DNA of 64,000 nt, from assembly GCA_965230615.1 (NCBI GenBank), contig OZ246012.1:3968001-4032000 (forward strand), read 5' to 3'. The notes beneath the pieces are model-generated. The model did no database searches. It was not told the DNA's origin and saw only the letters and a list, made by a program, of their open reading frames with translations. The translations under genes were made by a program, and so were the position numbers. The stretch comes from G965230615 sp965230615 (GTDB lineage: Bacteria; Pseudomonadota; Gammaproteobacteria; HTCC5015). Below, one piece after another: positions 18,996-31,258 of this stretch (position 1 is the stretch's first letter; each line of letters opens with the position of its first letter).

Positions 18996-20321
18996 TTATT
19001 TGAAGACATACTTGTTAACAATATTTTCTAACTGCTCTTGACGGCCAGTCGCTGGCTTAGGATCAAGGTTGTTGCCTAATGCATAGGCAGACAAATCTTC
19101 TAAGCTGCTATTGCCGTTGATGATTTTCTGGCCAAGCTCGCCTTTCCAGCCAGCATAACGCTCATCAACAAACTTCTGTAATGGACCTTCTTCAATCAGC
19201 TTAGCTGCATTTTCCAAGGCTAATGCGATTGTGTCCATGCCGCCAATGTGGCCGTGGAACAGGTCATCACGCTCGATACTTTGACGACGTAACTTAGAGT
19301 CGAAGTTAAAACCACCCGTTGTTAAGCCACCGCCGCGCAGGATTTCATACATAACCAATGTGCATTCCTGAACGTCGTTCGGGAATTGGTCAGTGTCCCA
19401 GCCGTTTTGGTGATCACCGCGGTTAGCGTCGATACTACCCATAACGCCTTTAGCAACTGCAACCGCAACTTCATGGTGGAAGCTGTGGCCAGCGAGTGTG
19501 GCGTGGTTCGCTTCGATATTGACTTTGATTTCGTTCTCTAAGCCGTGCTCATGTAAGAAGCCTGCAACTGTTGCCGTGTCATAATCATACTGATGCTTGG
19601 TTGGCTCTTGTGGCTTAGGCTCAATTAATAATGTGCCTTTGAAACCAATTTTATGCTTGTGCTCAACAACCATCTTCAGGAAGCGTGCAAATTGCTCGCC
19701 TTCTTGTTTTAAGTCGGTGTTAAGTAAAGTGTCGTAACCTTCACGACCGCCCCACAATACATAGTTCTCACCACCTAAACGGTGTGTAGTTTCTAACACA
19801 TGCTTAACCTGTGCGGCTGCGAAGGCAAATACTTCTGGACTTGGGTTAGTCGCCGCACCGCCCATAAAGCGTGCATTGCTAAACAAGTTAGCTGTACCCC
19901 AAAGCAGTTTCATGCCTGTGCGGTCCATCTCTTTCTCGAAAATGCCTGAGATGTGATCTAAGTTGCTGTGGAACTCTTTTAATGAATTACCTTCTGGCGC
20001 TGCATCAACATCATGGAAGCAGTAGTAGGGTGCACCTAGCTTTTCGAAGAATTCAAAAGCGACTTTAGCTTTTTGTTCAGCCAGCTCTAATTGGTTGCCG
20101 CCTGTTTGAATCCAAGGGCGATCAAATGTGCCGTGACCGAAAATATCAAAGCCATTCCAGCAGAAAGTGTGCCAGTAGCACACTGCAAAGCGCAGGTGCT
20201 CTTCCATGGTTTTACCCAGGATCTCTTTTTTGGCATCGTAGTAGCGGAAGGCAAATGGGTTTTCACTGTTCGGCCCTTCGTATTGGATTTTGCCGATGCC
20301 TTTAAAAAATTCTTCACTCAT
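18996..20321 (-). CDS. xylA: xylose isomerase
   Basis: A 441-residue class II xylose isomerase that converts D-xylose to D-xylulose in a TIM barrel with two divalent metals. Visible are FCWNGFDIFGHGTFDRPW, YYCFHDVDAAPEG with the catalytic His, YVLWGGREGYDTLLNTD, LLIEPKPQEPTKHQYD with metal-binding Glu, NIEANHATLAGHSFHHE and GSIDANRGDHQNGWDTDQFP. The length of about 440 fits class II. It lies 48 bases downstream of xylB in the same operon. The ATG is preceded by GAGGA. Confidence 0.98.
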   Translation of the reverse strand: MSEEFFKGIGKIQYEGPNSENPFAFRYYDAKKEILGKTMEEHLRFAVCYWHTFCWNGFDIFGHGTFDRPWIQTGGNQLELAEQKAKVAFEFFEKLGAPYYCFHDVDAAPEGNSLKEFHSNLDHISGIFEKEMDRTGMKLLWGTANLFSNARFMGGAATNPSPEVFAFAAAQVKHVLETTHRLGGENYVLWGGREGYDTLLNTDLKQEGEQFARFLKMVVEHKHKIGFKGTLLIEPKPQEPTKHQYDYDTATVAGFLHEHGLENEIKVNIEANHATLAGHSFHHEVAVAVAKGVMGSIDANRGDHQNGWDTDQFPNDVQECTLVMYEILRGGGLTTGGFNFDSKLRRQSIERDDLFHGHIGGMDTIALALENAAKLIEEGPLQKFVDERYAGWKGELGQKIINGNSSLEDLSAYALGNNLDPKPATGRQEQLENIVNKYVFK

Positions 20322-20369
20322 TGTTACATCCTCAATAGATAAAGTTAAGGTTACTAATTGTTTCTGCCA

Positions 20370-21842
20370 TTAAACGGCAAAATGTTTTTTCAAGTCCTGG
20401 TAAAGGGCATTGTATTTCTTCAGGCCTGCAGCATACTGTGCCTGCAGTGCCGGATCTGGCTCAACGGTGTCAGCAATTTCGCCTGCCACACAAACCGCGC
20501 TTGGCGCTTCATTCGTGACCGCCAAACGACCTAAGCGAGCTGCACCAAAAGCAGGGCCAACTTCCGCGCCTTTACGGTAGACCAGTGGTCTGTTCAAAGC
20601 GCTGGCTAAAATACGGCCCCATAGTTTGCTACGAGCACCACCACCGATCACTGATACTTCATCGATTTGTGTGCCCGCTTCGTCCAATACACGTTGGCCG
20701 TCTGCAAACGCGTAGGCAACGCCTTCGAGTACAGCGCGACCGAGTACAGCGCGATTAGTATTATGGCCAAGGCCAAAAAATACACCTTTGGCATTCGCAT
20801 CATTATGTGGCGTACGCTCGCCCGATAAATAAGGCAAAAAGGTCACCTCACAAGGTTGGCTGAAATCCAGTTGTTCAACTTCGTCCAGCAAGGCTTGCTC
20901 GTTGGCTGCATCGGTTAATTGCGTTACCCAGCTCAAGCAGCTGGCAGCGCTTAAGATAACTGACATCTGATGCCAAGTGTTGGGTACACAATGGCAGAAA
21001 GTGTGTACCGCGCCAGCTGGATTTGGTTGATATTTGTCGCTAGAGACAAAATAAACCCCTGAGGTTCCCAGTGATAGAAACGCCTGGCCTGGCGAAGTCA
21101 CACCGACGCCTGCTGCACCCGCAGCATTGTCACCGCCACCGGCAGCGACAGGCACCGCTGACATGCCCCATTGCTCTGCGATCTCGGCTTTGAGTGTGCC
21201 GGTCGCGTCGCTACCTTCGTGTAGCGTGGGCATATGCGATTTATCCAAGCCACAGGCTGCCAGCATGGCATCTGACCAGTCGCGTGCCGCTACATCCAAC
21301 CATAAGGTGCCAGCACTGTCTGATAAATCAGAGGCATAGTCGCCGGTCATTAGCAGGCGCACATAATCTTTTGGCAGTAAGACTTTTTTCACTTTGGCGA
21401 AATTATCCGGCTCATGCTTTTTCACCCACAGCAGTTTGGGCGCCGTGAAGCCGGGCATGGCAATATTGCCTGTGATATCACGCGCATTGCTGACAGCGGC
21501 TTCTAATTCTTCACATTCTTGTGCACAGCGGCCATCATTCCACAGAATGGCTGGGCGAATAACATCATCGTTCGCATCCAGCAGCGTTGCGCCGTGCATT
21601 TGGCCAGAAAGACCAATGCCTTTAACGGCCGCAATAGCATCAGCTTGGCGGGATTTTAGCTCACCGATCGCATTATTGGTGGCAGTCCACCAGTCAGCCG
21701 GGTTTTGCTCCGACCACAGAGGCTGTGGTCGTGAAACGTCCAAAGGCGAGGATGCCTGATCAACGACCTGATCATTATCATCCAGCAGTACAGCTTTGAC
21801 ACTCGAGGTGCCGAGATCAATTCCAAGGTACATATGGCTCAT
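20370..21842 (-). CDS. xylB: xylulokinase
   Basis: A 490-residue FGGY-family kinase that phosphorylates D-xylulose to xylulose 5-phosphate, feeding the pentose phosphate pathway. The N-terminus MYLGIDLGTSSVKAVLLD is the phosphate-1 ATPase motif. GLSGQMHGATLLD is diagnostic for xylulokinase. VAAGGGDNAAGAAGVG and ISVIGGGARSKLWGRILA-like segments complete the fold. It is the first gene of the xylB-xylA-epimerase operon, starting 15 bases after a perfect LacI-type palindrome. Full length for the family. Confidence 0.97.
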   Translation of the reverse strand: MSHMYLGIDLGTSSVKAVLLDDNDQVVDQASSPLDVSRPQPLWSEQNPADWWTATNNAIGELKSRQADAIAAVKGIGLSGQMHGATLLDANDDVIRPAILWNDGRCAQECEELEAAVSNARDITGNIAMPGFTAPKLLWVKKHEPDNFAKVKKVLLPKDYVRLLMTGDYASDLSDSAGTLWLDVAARDWSDAMLAACGLDKSHMPTLHEGSDATGTLKAEIAEQWGMSAVPVAAGGGDNAAGAAGVGVTSPGQAFLSLGTSGVYFVSSDKYQPNPAGAVHTFCHCVPNTWHQMSVILSAASCLSWVTQLTDAANEQALLDEVEQLDFSQPCEVTFLPYLSGERTPHNDANAKGVFFGLGHNTNRAVLGRAVLEGVAYAFADGQRVLDEAGTQIDEVSVIGGGARSKLWGRILASALNRPLVYRKGAEVGPAFGAARLGRLAVTNEAPSAVCVAGEIADTVEPDPALQAQYAAGLKKYNALYQDLKKHFAV

Positions 21843-21857
21843 CCTATAGGTGATTTG

Positions 21858-21877
21858 TTATGACAGCGCTGTCATAA
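21858..21877. promoter_or_regulatory. LacI-type operator in the xylB-regulator intergenic region
   Basis: A 20-bp perfect palindrome, core TGACAGCGCTGTCA with the central CG typical of LacI-family operators. It ends 15 bases before the xylB start, on the leader or promoter, where a bound repressor would block the operon. The divergent LacI-type regulator is the natural candidate ligand. I saw no second good copy near the GH26-like genes. Confidence 0.82.
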
Positions 21878-22020
21878 GCTGCTATCCTAATTTAAAATGG
21901 CTTCGCAGTAAAGTCGATTGCGCTGTCTGTGTCAATCGTCATAGCACCAATTTTTCGTATACCTTCTATATAGATGAATTTTAGGATGATTTTAAACAAG
22001 GTAAAGCAAGGGGTAATCCG

Positions 22021-23070
22021 GTGACAGCAGATTCCAAGCCTAAAGGTCAGCAAACCACCAGGCGAATGCCGACAATCTATGATGTGGCCAAGCAAGCAGG
22101 GGTCTCGATCAAAACTGTTTCACGGGTCGTCAATGCCGAATCTTACATTGCCCCGGCAACAGCGGAAAAGGTACACCAGGCGATTGCGGCCTTGGGTTAT
22201 GTCCCAAATAGTGCTGCACGGCGGCTAGCTAAGCGTAAATCCTCTATTTTGGCGGTGATATTCCACAATAACAGTTGGAACTGGATCAGTGATGTACATC
22301 GGGGGGCGATTGAAGCACGCCTGCAGACGGGCTATGAAATTTTGATGAGTCCCTGTGATATTAACTCGCGTGATGAGCAGGAGCGTATTGTGAAATTACT
22401 CGAGCAAGCCAGTGTCGATGGTGTGATTCTGACACCGCCCTGCAGCGATAACATATTGATTATCGACAAGTTACTGGCGTTGAAAATTCCTTTTGTGCGT
22501 ATTTCGCCAAAGTCACATCGGGATTCCTCACCCACGATTCGGGCAACCGATCGGCAGGGCGCTGTGGCAGTCACCGAACATTTATTGCGTCAGGGGCATA
22601 GACGCATAGGTTTTATCTTAGGAGAGCAGATACAGCTTGCCACCCAAGAGCGTTTGCAAGGTTATCAGCAGGCGCTGCAACAGGCTGGGGTTGAGTATCA
22701 AGAGGCTTTGGTTGTGCAAGGTGACTTTTCCTATGAGTCTGGTATCGGTGCAGCCAATCGTTTATTGGCCTTGGCTGAACCACCGACGGCAATTTTTGCC
22801 AGTAATGATGATATGGCTGCCGGGGCGATTGTGGCTGCCGGTAAGCAGGGTATCAAAGTGCCTACCGATCTATCGGTTGTGGGGTTTGATGATATACCTC
22901 TAGCAAGGCAGTTATGGCCTGCATTAACCACCGTGCGCCAACCCACATTTGAAATGGCAGGCTTAGCAACACAATTACTCACGCAACTACTCGCTAAGCA
23001 AACACCAGAACAGCTGCACTACGAGTTAGCAACTCAATTGATTGTACGCGAGTCGACACAGGCCTTATAA
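22021..23070 (+). CDS. LacI-family transcriptional regulator of the xylose operon
   Basis: A 349-residue LacI/GalR-type repressor. Helix-turn-helix and hinge: PTIYDVAKQAGVSIKTVSRVVNAES, then ALGYVPNSAARRLAKRKS (about residues 17-77). The rest is a periplasmic-binding-protein-like sugar domain (VDGVILTPPCSDN, RQGHRRIGFILGE, AIFASNDDMAAGAI, SVVGFDDIPLARQLWPALTTVRQP). It is divergent from xylB and probably releases the operator when xylose or a derivative binds (inference). Start: GTG at 22021 with AAGGGG 7 bases upstream. An in-frame ATG at 22066 is the alternative but has no ribosome site. Confidence 0.93.
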   Translation: MTADSKPKGQQTTRRMPTIYDVAKQAGVSIKTVSRVVNAESYIAPATAEKVHQAIAALGYVPNSAARRLAKRKSSILAVIFHNNSWNWISDVHRGAIEARLQTGYEILMSPCDINSRDEQERIVKLLEQASVDGVILTPPCSDNILIIDKLLALKIPFVRISPKSHRDSSPTIRATDRQGAVAVTEHLLRQGHRRIGFILGEQIQLATQERLQGYQQALQQAGVEYQEALVVQGDFSYESGIGAANRLLALAEPPTAIFASNDDMAAGAIVAAGKQGIKVPTDLSVVGFDDIPLARQLWPALTTVRQPTFEMAGLATQLLTQLLAKQTPEQLHYELATQLIVRESTQAL

Positions 23071-23508
23071 AAATATCAGGTTTAGTTTAGATTAATTCGA
23101 TATATAAAAAACTGCGCTAGCCATTTTTGTAAAGCGACTTGCGTAATGTGTTTAAGTAATATGTTTTTGGTTTTTTATATGCAGACCTTAATGTGCGATA
23201 AGTGATAAGCATATTGATCATAAATACCGTGTTCTCGGCAGCTTTTTTAAATGTGCGGTTTTGTCTAAGCCCTGCATAAAAGAAAAAAATACGACACAAC
23301 TAAACTTGCTTTAGCTGCTTGATTTTATGAGTAGTGCCCGCTGGTTTTTTGAGCTAATGCTCTATGTGCAGCTACTTACGTCTTAGCATTTGTCGTACTT
23401 GAGGGGGTTAGAGGTGTTGTTGCTAATCCTTTTTAACGTCCCTTAATATGCTCTTTCTTCAAAAATAACACACTAAACTTACACTCACGATATACAGGAG
23501 GGGAAAGC
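23071..23508. other. 438-bp spacer before the large GH26-like gene
   Basis: AT-rich and without a convincing reading frame. It should carry the promoter of the secreted enzyme. The last bases are a very strong ribosome site (AGGAGGGG) before the ATG. No copy of the xylB palindrome was found here. Confidence 0.5.
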
Positions 23509-25977
<2,469 letters not shown>

Positions 25978-26003
25978 ATAACGTTTAAGCAAGTCTAATG
26001 AAG

Positions 26004-26035
26004 CAGGTGCTCATTTTTTGGGCACCTGTTTTTTT
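26004..26035 (+). terminator. Rho-independent terminator
   Basis: CAGGTGC (26004-26010) pairs with GCACCTG (26022-26028), followed by seven T. It ends the large GH26-like gene. Confidence 0.85.
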
Positions 26036-26605
26036 ATATCTCATCTATTCGGTCTATTGTCCCGCGAAAGTGGGAGTCCAGATGGTATCAAAACAAGCCA
26101 TTATGGATTGTTAATGGTCATTGGCTTTTTGATCCACTTTATTGCAGCGGCTCCAGTGAAGCTGGGGCCAGTTGGCACCAGTTGGCATCGCGCAGTTGCT
26201 AACCGTTATGCAGCGTTCTGTGGTCGCTTTTTTCAGGCCATATAAGGGCTGTGGTCATTGAATAGCGCTGCAAATATTTGATCACCACGCTTTATGACAC
26301 AAACAATGATGCGGGCTAAAGTCTGTGAAAAGGTTGGCAATTTAACATTGGGTTTGCTCATGTCGAAATTCGCCCTGCGTTGAAATTAGGACGGTCTCGG
26401 AGCTGAATACGGGCATTTAGTTAACTTGTTGAAATAAAAAGCATTATTCTGGTTTTCGGGTTTTCAGACGAGTGTTTATTCAGTCGAAAAGTACTGTTTA
26501 TAGAAGATTTAAGCACTTAGAAAAATATTTTGATATATTCTGCAAAGAATGTTGTCTATGTAGTTATACCTTATTAATCAAAGGGTGCTTGCTAGGAGTC
26601 CTGTT
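26036..26605. other. 570-bp spacer between the two GH26-like genes
   Basis: No convincing gene. A short frame at 26018-26245 starts inside the terminator and has no ribosome site. The AT-rich end (26500-26580) is the likely promoter region of the lipoprotein enzyme. Confidence 0.5.
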
Positions 26606-27956
26606 ATGAAAAAAAGCTGTCGCTTGATAAGTCAATTGCCATTGCTGTTTGCTGTGACCTTGTTGGCCGCCTGTGGAGGCGGTGGTGGCGGTGGGGGTGA
26701 TGAAGGGACGGGTGATAGCAGCAGTGGTGGCGATAATAGCTCGGGTGGTTCAAGCATCAACACCATTGCCAGTCAGCACCGGCGCACGCTTTGTGCCCGC
26801 CTCCGGTGAGGTGATGATGATTCTCGGGCAGGACTTGGGTTCGGTAACAGATTACCGGGATAACTGCCCAACATGCCCAACCCCGGCAGGCATTACCACC
26901 TATCTGCGTTTCTTTAGCCTGCTCAATGCCAGTGATGTGCAAGCACCTTTTGGTGGTTTGGGTGAAGATGCCAGTGGTGCCGATGCCACCAGTGCAAATT
27001 GGGGCGCGGGTGAAATCAATGCCAAGCTGTCTGCGACTCGATTTCCAAATTCGACATTGGTTATTGGTTTAGATATCAATGATACTGCTATTAGTGGTCT
27101 GGCCAGCGGTGCGTCTGATGCGGAGATTATTCGTCTGGCGACTTTTATCAGTAGCCTGGCACCTAAGCCGGTTTATTTGCGTATTGGTTATGAGTTCGAT
27201 GGTGCCTGGAACAGCAACTATACAACACCGTCTAATTATATTGCGGCCTTTCGTCGTGTTGTCGGCGTTATTTTAGGGCAAGGCGTGACGAATGTGGATT
27301 TTGTCTGGCAAGGTTCCGCCTCGCCTACCGATGATGTGATCGAAGGTGGTAACCGGGAAGATATCAGTCAATGGTATCCCGGTGATGAATATGTTGATTG
27401 GGTAGGGGCATCCTGGTTTTTATTAGCCGATGAAATGGCGATAAGAGCTTGTCCTCCCAACGCTATTCCAAACACAACAGTAACCCAACGTATTTTGGCG
27501 CAAGAGTTAGTGGACTTTGCCGCTGCCCGTACGCCGCCCAAACCGGTGATGATTGCCGAAGCGGCACCACAGGGTTATCGTATTGAAGCAGGTGCTGGCA
27601 GCACGAATGCGAATATTTCAGTGTGTTGGGATGGCGATGAAGCGCAGAATTCTATGAGTAAAACCGCAACGCAGATCTGGGAGGAATGGTTCCGTGATCC
27701 AACAGGTAGCCCTGGTAGTGGTTTGTTTAACTTCGTTGAAAGCAATATCAACACCATTCGCGCAGTAGCCTATATCAATGCTAACTGGGACGCGCAAAGC
27801 CAATGGAACGGCCCACCTTATAGTGGTGGCTTTTGGGGCGACACACGTATTGAAGAAAATAGCACCCTTATGACTAACTGGGTTAATGAGCTAACCACTA
27901 ATTCTATGTGGTTGCACGGCGATGTTAACTTATTCAGTAATCTAAGCGCGCCTTAA
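26606..27956 (+). pseudogene. GH26-like lipoprotein enzyme, interrupted by a single frameshift
   Basis: Paralogue of the preceding enzyme. ATG 26606 has AGGAG 6 bases upstream and opens a lipoprotein signal sequence ending LLAACGGG, then a Gly/Ser linker (GTGDSSSGGDNSSGGSS) that stops at TGA 26807-26809. The catalytic domain continues in the +1 frame from about 26755 (STPLPVSTGARFVP onward) to 27956. With one base skipped, the product is about 449 residues. The active-site segments YLRIGYEFDG and MIAEAAPQ are intact, with Glu 122 residues apart, as are WYPGDEYVDWVGASWF and YINANWDAQ. The break lies between about 26750 and 26806. It may be a mutation, a sequencing error or recoding. The enzyme would be surface-anchored. 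Confidence 0.8.
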
Positions 27957-27973
27957 GTTTATTGTTTTGCAAT

Positions 27974-28006
27974 AAAAAAGCCGGGCTATCGTTGCCCGGT
28001 TTTTTT
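27974..28006 (+). terminator. Rho-independent terminator
   Basis: CCGGGC (27981-27986) pairs with GCCCGG (27994-27999), extended by A-run/T-run pairing. It follows the lipoprotein enzyme gene. Confidence 0.9.
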
Positions 28007-28087
28007 ATGCCTGGCTGATTTATCAAAAGCACAATACCAGGCATAATAAAAATCATGTTCATTACCTAATGTCCTAAAGAGTCAAAC

Positions 28088-28378
28088 ATGATTTTGGAAG
28101 TTGCTATATTAGATGTGAGGCCTGCACAAACCGCCGAATTTGAAGCGGCCTTTGCCGAAGCGCAAAGTATCATTGCCAGTATGCCCGGCTATATTTCGCA
28201 TGAGTTACAACGGTGTTTAGAAAATAATAGCCGGTATATTTTATTGGTCAATTGGCAAACGCTGCAAGATCATACCGTAGGCTTTCGACAATCCGCTGAA
28301 TATCAGCGTTGGCGAGATTTGTTGCATCATTTTTATGAGCCATTCCCAACCGTAGAGCACTATACAAAAATAATGTAG
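28088..28378 (+). CDS. antibiotic biosynthesis monooxygenase (ABM) domain protein
   Basis: A 96-residue ABM-fold protein (dimeric alpha/beta barrel). Family pattern: MILEVAILDVRPAQTAEFEAAFAEAQSIIASMPGYISHEL, then NSRYILLVNWQTLQDHTVGFRQSAEYQRWRDLL. Relatives include cofactor-free monooxygenases and haem-degrading enzymes, but most are uncharacterised; a role in quinone or small-molecule oxidation is typical. Length matches a single ABM domain. It converges with sbcB. Confidence 0.87.
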   Translation: MILEVAILDVRPAQTAEFEAAFAEAQSIIASMPGYISHELQRCLENNSRYILLVNWQTLQDHTVGFRQSAEYQRWRDLLHHFYEPFPTVEHYTKIM

Positions 28379-28414
28379 CGATAGCATTGCCAGCTTGACT
28401 GCTGATGTGGCCTG

Positions 28415-29845
28415 TTACATTAGCATGCTCAAATATTCAGCCAGCTCTTCTAAAATCGCTAACTGCTCTGCATTAATGCTGGGGTCGCTGGCCAGGTTTT
28501 GTAATTCAGTTTCAAACTCATCGACCGTCAGGCTGCCGCCGCCATCGGTTTGTGTCAGGCGTTCAATGCGATACTCCTGCCAGCGGGCTAACTCATCATC
28601 GGATAAGGTCGCGGGCCAGTTACGCGCACGATAACGAAACAACATTTCCGGCAGGCGGCTGTCTTCAAAAGCTAAGTTAAGCTCGGCTAAATCCTGCGGT
28701 GCCGTTTGTCTGACTTGTTCAATGCGTCGCCGATCCATATCGCTAAAGAAGCCACCGTATAAATTGGCATCAGGGTCTTTAATGGGCTCAAAGTGATGTT
28801 GCGCAATCGCTTGTTGAATGCGTTGCTCCAAATCTGTCGCTGTTTTTAAGGTTGCAAGGTGTTGCATACCTTGTGCGGTATCAATGGTGAGCCGCTCAGC
28901 TGCCTCAGCGCTTAATGTTTTTAAGGGTGCGATAATGGGGGCTTTATTAATATGCACCGTTTTTAATGGGATGCGTTCCATACCTGCTGGCAGGTCTTCG
29001 GTTTTGGTAAACAGTCGCTCGTTAATTTGTTCGCTGCTGAGCGACAGTAATTCATCCGGTGCAAAACGTAAGTCATAGACGATAATGCCGTTTTTATTCG
29101 TTGGGTGTAGTGCAACGGGCACCACCATGGCGGTACAGCCATAATCAGATGAATACATTGAAGAGGTATGTAGTACCGGTGTTTTTTCGCGCACATTTAA
29201 TAACGGTAAGACCGCTTTTTTATGGCGCAAATTAAAAAAGTAATCATACAGTTTGGGTTGCCTGTCCCTGATGAGTTTGGCCAGAGCAATGGTGGCCTGC
29301 ACATCAGATAAAGCATCATGCGCTGACTCATGACTGATACCGTTGGCAACCGTTAAATGCTCCAAACGAAAGCTGGGTTTGCCATCGGGGTGTGTTGGCC
29401 AATGAATGCCTTCCGGGCGCAGGGCATAACAGACTCTGACCATATCAATAATATCCCAGCGGGAGTTGCCGTTTTTGTATTCACGTTCGTAGGGGTCATA
29501 AAAATTTCGATACAGGGTGTAACGAGTGACTTCATCGTCAAAGCGAATGCTGTTATAGCCCACACCACAGGTGCCGGGCTGTGAAAACTCAGTATGAATA
29601 CGTTGGATAAACTCGGCTTCAATTAAACCTTTTTGTAAAGCCTGTTGCGGGGTAATGCCGGTGACTAAGCAGGCCTGTGGCTGTGGCAACATATCGGCTG
29701 CAGGCTGGCAGTAGATAATCAGTGGCTCACCAATAGGGTTTAAGTCAAGGTCGGTGCGTAAGCCAGCGAATTGCGAGGGGCGATCGCGTGCTGGATCGGC
29801 GCCAAAGGTTTCATAGTCATGCCAGTAAAGTGTGGTGTCGCTCAT
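28415..29845 (-). CDS. sbcB: exodeoxyribonuclease I
   Basis: A 476-residue exonuclease I that degrades single-stranded DNA 3' to 5' in recombination and mismatch repair. The DEDDh exonuclease domain shows LYWHDYETFGADP (first Asp/Glu pair), VGYNSIRFDDEVTRYTLYRNFYDPY, and SHESAHDALSDVQATIALAKLI (His and last Asp). The SH3-like and C-terminal helical domains follow (YGGFFSDMDRRRIEQV, FRYRARNWPATLSDDELARWQEYR). Length matches E. coli SbcB (475). Monocistronic. Confidence 0.97.
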   Translation of the reverse strand: MSDTTLYWHDYETFGADPARDRPSQFAGLRTDLDLNPIGEPLIIYCQPAADMLPQPQACLVTGITPQQALQKGLIEAEFIQRIHTEFSQPGTCGVGYNSIRFDDEVTRYTLYRNFYDPYEREYKNGNSRWDIIDMVRVCYALRPEGIHWPTHPDGKPSFRLEHLTVANGISHESAHDALSDVQATIALAKLIRDRQPKLYDYFFNLRHKKAVLPLLNVREKTPVLHTSSMYSSDYGCTAMVVPVALHPTNKNGIIVYDLRFAPDELLSLSSEQINERLFTKTEDLPAGMERIPLKTVHINKAPIIAPLKTLSAEAAERLTIDTAQGMQHLATLKTATDLEQRIQQAIAQHHFEPIKDPDANLYGGFFSDMDRRRIEQVRQTAPQDLAELNLAFEDSRLPEMLFRYRARNWPATLSDDELARWQEYRIERLTQTDGGGSLTVDEFETELQNLASDPSINAEQLAILEELAEYLSMLM

Positions 29846-30140
29846 ATTATGTTGTGCTTTTTTGCGGTCATTTTTGGGCTATTGTAACACTAAGCTTCGC
29901 TGGCGTGGCTGTTGCGGGCAGCAATTAAAATAGCGGGCATAACAATATTGCCAAGTCTGCTGATAACATTGGCAAGATCCCAGTACAGTACCAGTGTATT
30001 GTATTAAGTGGTTGATTTTTATTCTGTTTCATTCGCTGGTTCGTTCGCTGGTTGGGCCGGGGTTTTGTGAAAAGATCTACGCATTAGCACGGGAAACTCG
30101 CTATAATAAGATGCTGTTTTTAGTTAGTTTTTAGAAAGTC

Positions 30141-31181
30141 ATGTCAAAATCCAGTCGCCAATCTGCCAAAGCAAAATCCAATATGAGTAATGCCACCGGT
30201 ACTACCAGTGCTATCGGCACAAGCGATACTGCCGATACCATTGTCGTTGCCGCTTTATACAAATTTGTCAGCTTGCCTGATTATCAGCAACTCCAGCCGG
30301 ATTTGCTGGCTTTTTGTCAGGCGCAGGCCGTCAAAGGCACACTGCTGTTAGCCGAAGAAGGTATTAATGGCACCATCGCTGGCAGTCGTGCAGGTATCGA
30401 TGCGGTGTTAGCGTACTTGCAGGCCGATGCGCGCTTGGCTGATTTAGAGCATAAAGAATCCTACACGGATGAAGCGCCTTTTTTACGCATGAAGGTCAAG
30501 TTGAAAAAAGAAATTGTCACCATGGGGGTGTCAGGCATTAGTCCTACCTTGCAGGCCGGTACTTATGTGGAAGCCAAAGACTGGAATGCACTGATTTCTG
30601 ACCCGGATGTGTTACTGATTGATACGCGTAATCAGTATGAAGTGGATATCGGTACCTTTAAAAATGCGATAAACCCGCAAACCACAAACTTCCGCGAGTT
30701 TCCAGATTATGTCAGCCAAACACTGGATCCGGCCAAACATAAAAAAGTCGCGATGTTTTGTACTGGCGGTATTCGTTGTGAAAAATCCACAGCCTATCTA
30801 AAAAACCAGGGCTTTGCTGAGGTCTATCACCTCAAAGGGGGTATTCTGAAATACCTTGAGGAAGTCCCCAAAGAAGAAAGCTTATGGCAAGGCGAGTGTT
30901 TTGTCTTTGATCAGCGGGTTGCCGTTGATCATGGTTTGGCCGAAGGCTCTTATGAGCAATGCTTTGCCTGCCGACATCCTGTGTCGGAGGCGGATAAAGC
31001 CTCACCTGAATATGAGCCAGGCGTTTCATGCCCACACTGCTATGCACAAAAGTCTGATGACCAACGTGCCCGTGCGGCGGAGCGGCATAAGCAGGTGCAA
31101 CTGTCTAAAGCGCGAGGTGAGCAGCACTTGGGTGTGACACCAGCGCGGCAGCTGAAGCAAAAACCAGAAACCGACAGCTAG
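30141..31181 (+). CDS. trhO: tRNA uridine(34) hydroxylase TrhO
   Basis: A 346-residue rhodanese-like protein of the YceA/UPF0176 family, which makes 5-hydroxyuridine at tRNA position 34 with oxygen. The N-terminal domain contains LLAEEGINGTIAGSRAGIDAVLAYL. The rhodanese domain has the active-site loop KKVAMFCTGGIRCEKSTAYL and GILKYLEEVP. The C-terminal tail has Cys pairs (QCFACRHPV, GVSCPHCYAQKS) that look metal-binding. An N-terminal Ser/Thr-rich extension of about 35 residues is unusual, and translation could start at an internal ATG (30183). Confidence 0.95.
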   Translation: MSKSSRQSAKAKSNMSNATGTTSAIGTSDTADTIVVAALYKFVSLPDYQQLQPDLLAFCQAQAVKGTLLLAEEGINGTIAGSRAGIDAVLAYLQADARLADLEHKESYTDEAPFLRMKVKLKKEIVTMGVSGISPTLQAGTYVEAKDWNALISDPDVLLIDTRNQYEVDIGTFKNAINPQTTNFREFPDYVSQTLDPAKHKKVAMFCTGGIRCEKSTAYLKNQGFAEVYHLKGGILKYLEEVPKEESLWQGECFVFDQRVAVDHGLAEGSYEQCFACRHPVSEADKASPEYEPGVSCPHCYAQKSDDQRARAAERHKQVQLSKARGEQHLGVTPARQLKQKPETDS

Positions 31182-31258
31182 CCACCAGACTGGCCGCTGT
31201 TTTGCTTGACCTCTCTGGTAATCTCAGCAATGATGTGTATTCCGACAAAAAGTGTGAT

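Noticed and set aside
26018..26245. 75-residue frame after the large GH26-like gene
   Set aside because: Starts within the terminator, has no ribosome site and no recognisable protein.
26250..26275. AGCGCT-centred sequence as a second xylose-regulator site
   Set aside because: Flanks are not symmetrical and do not match the xylB palindrome.
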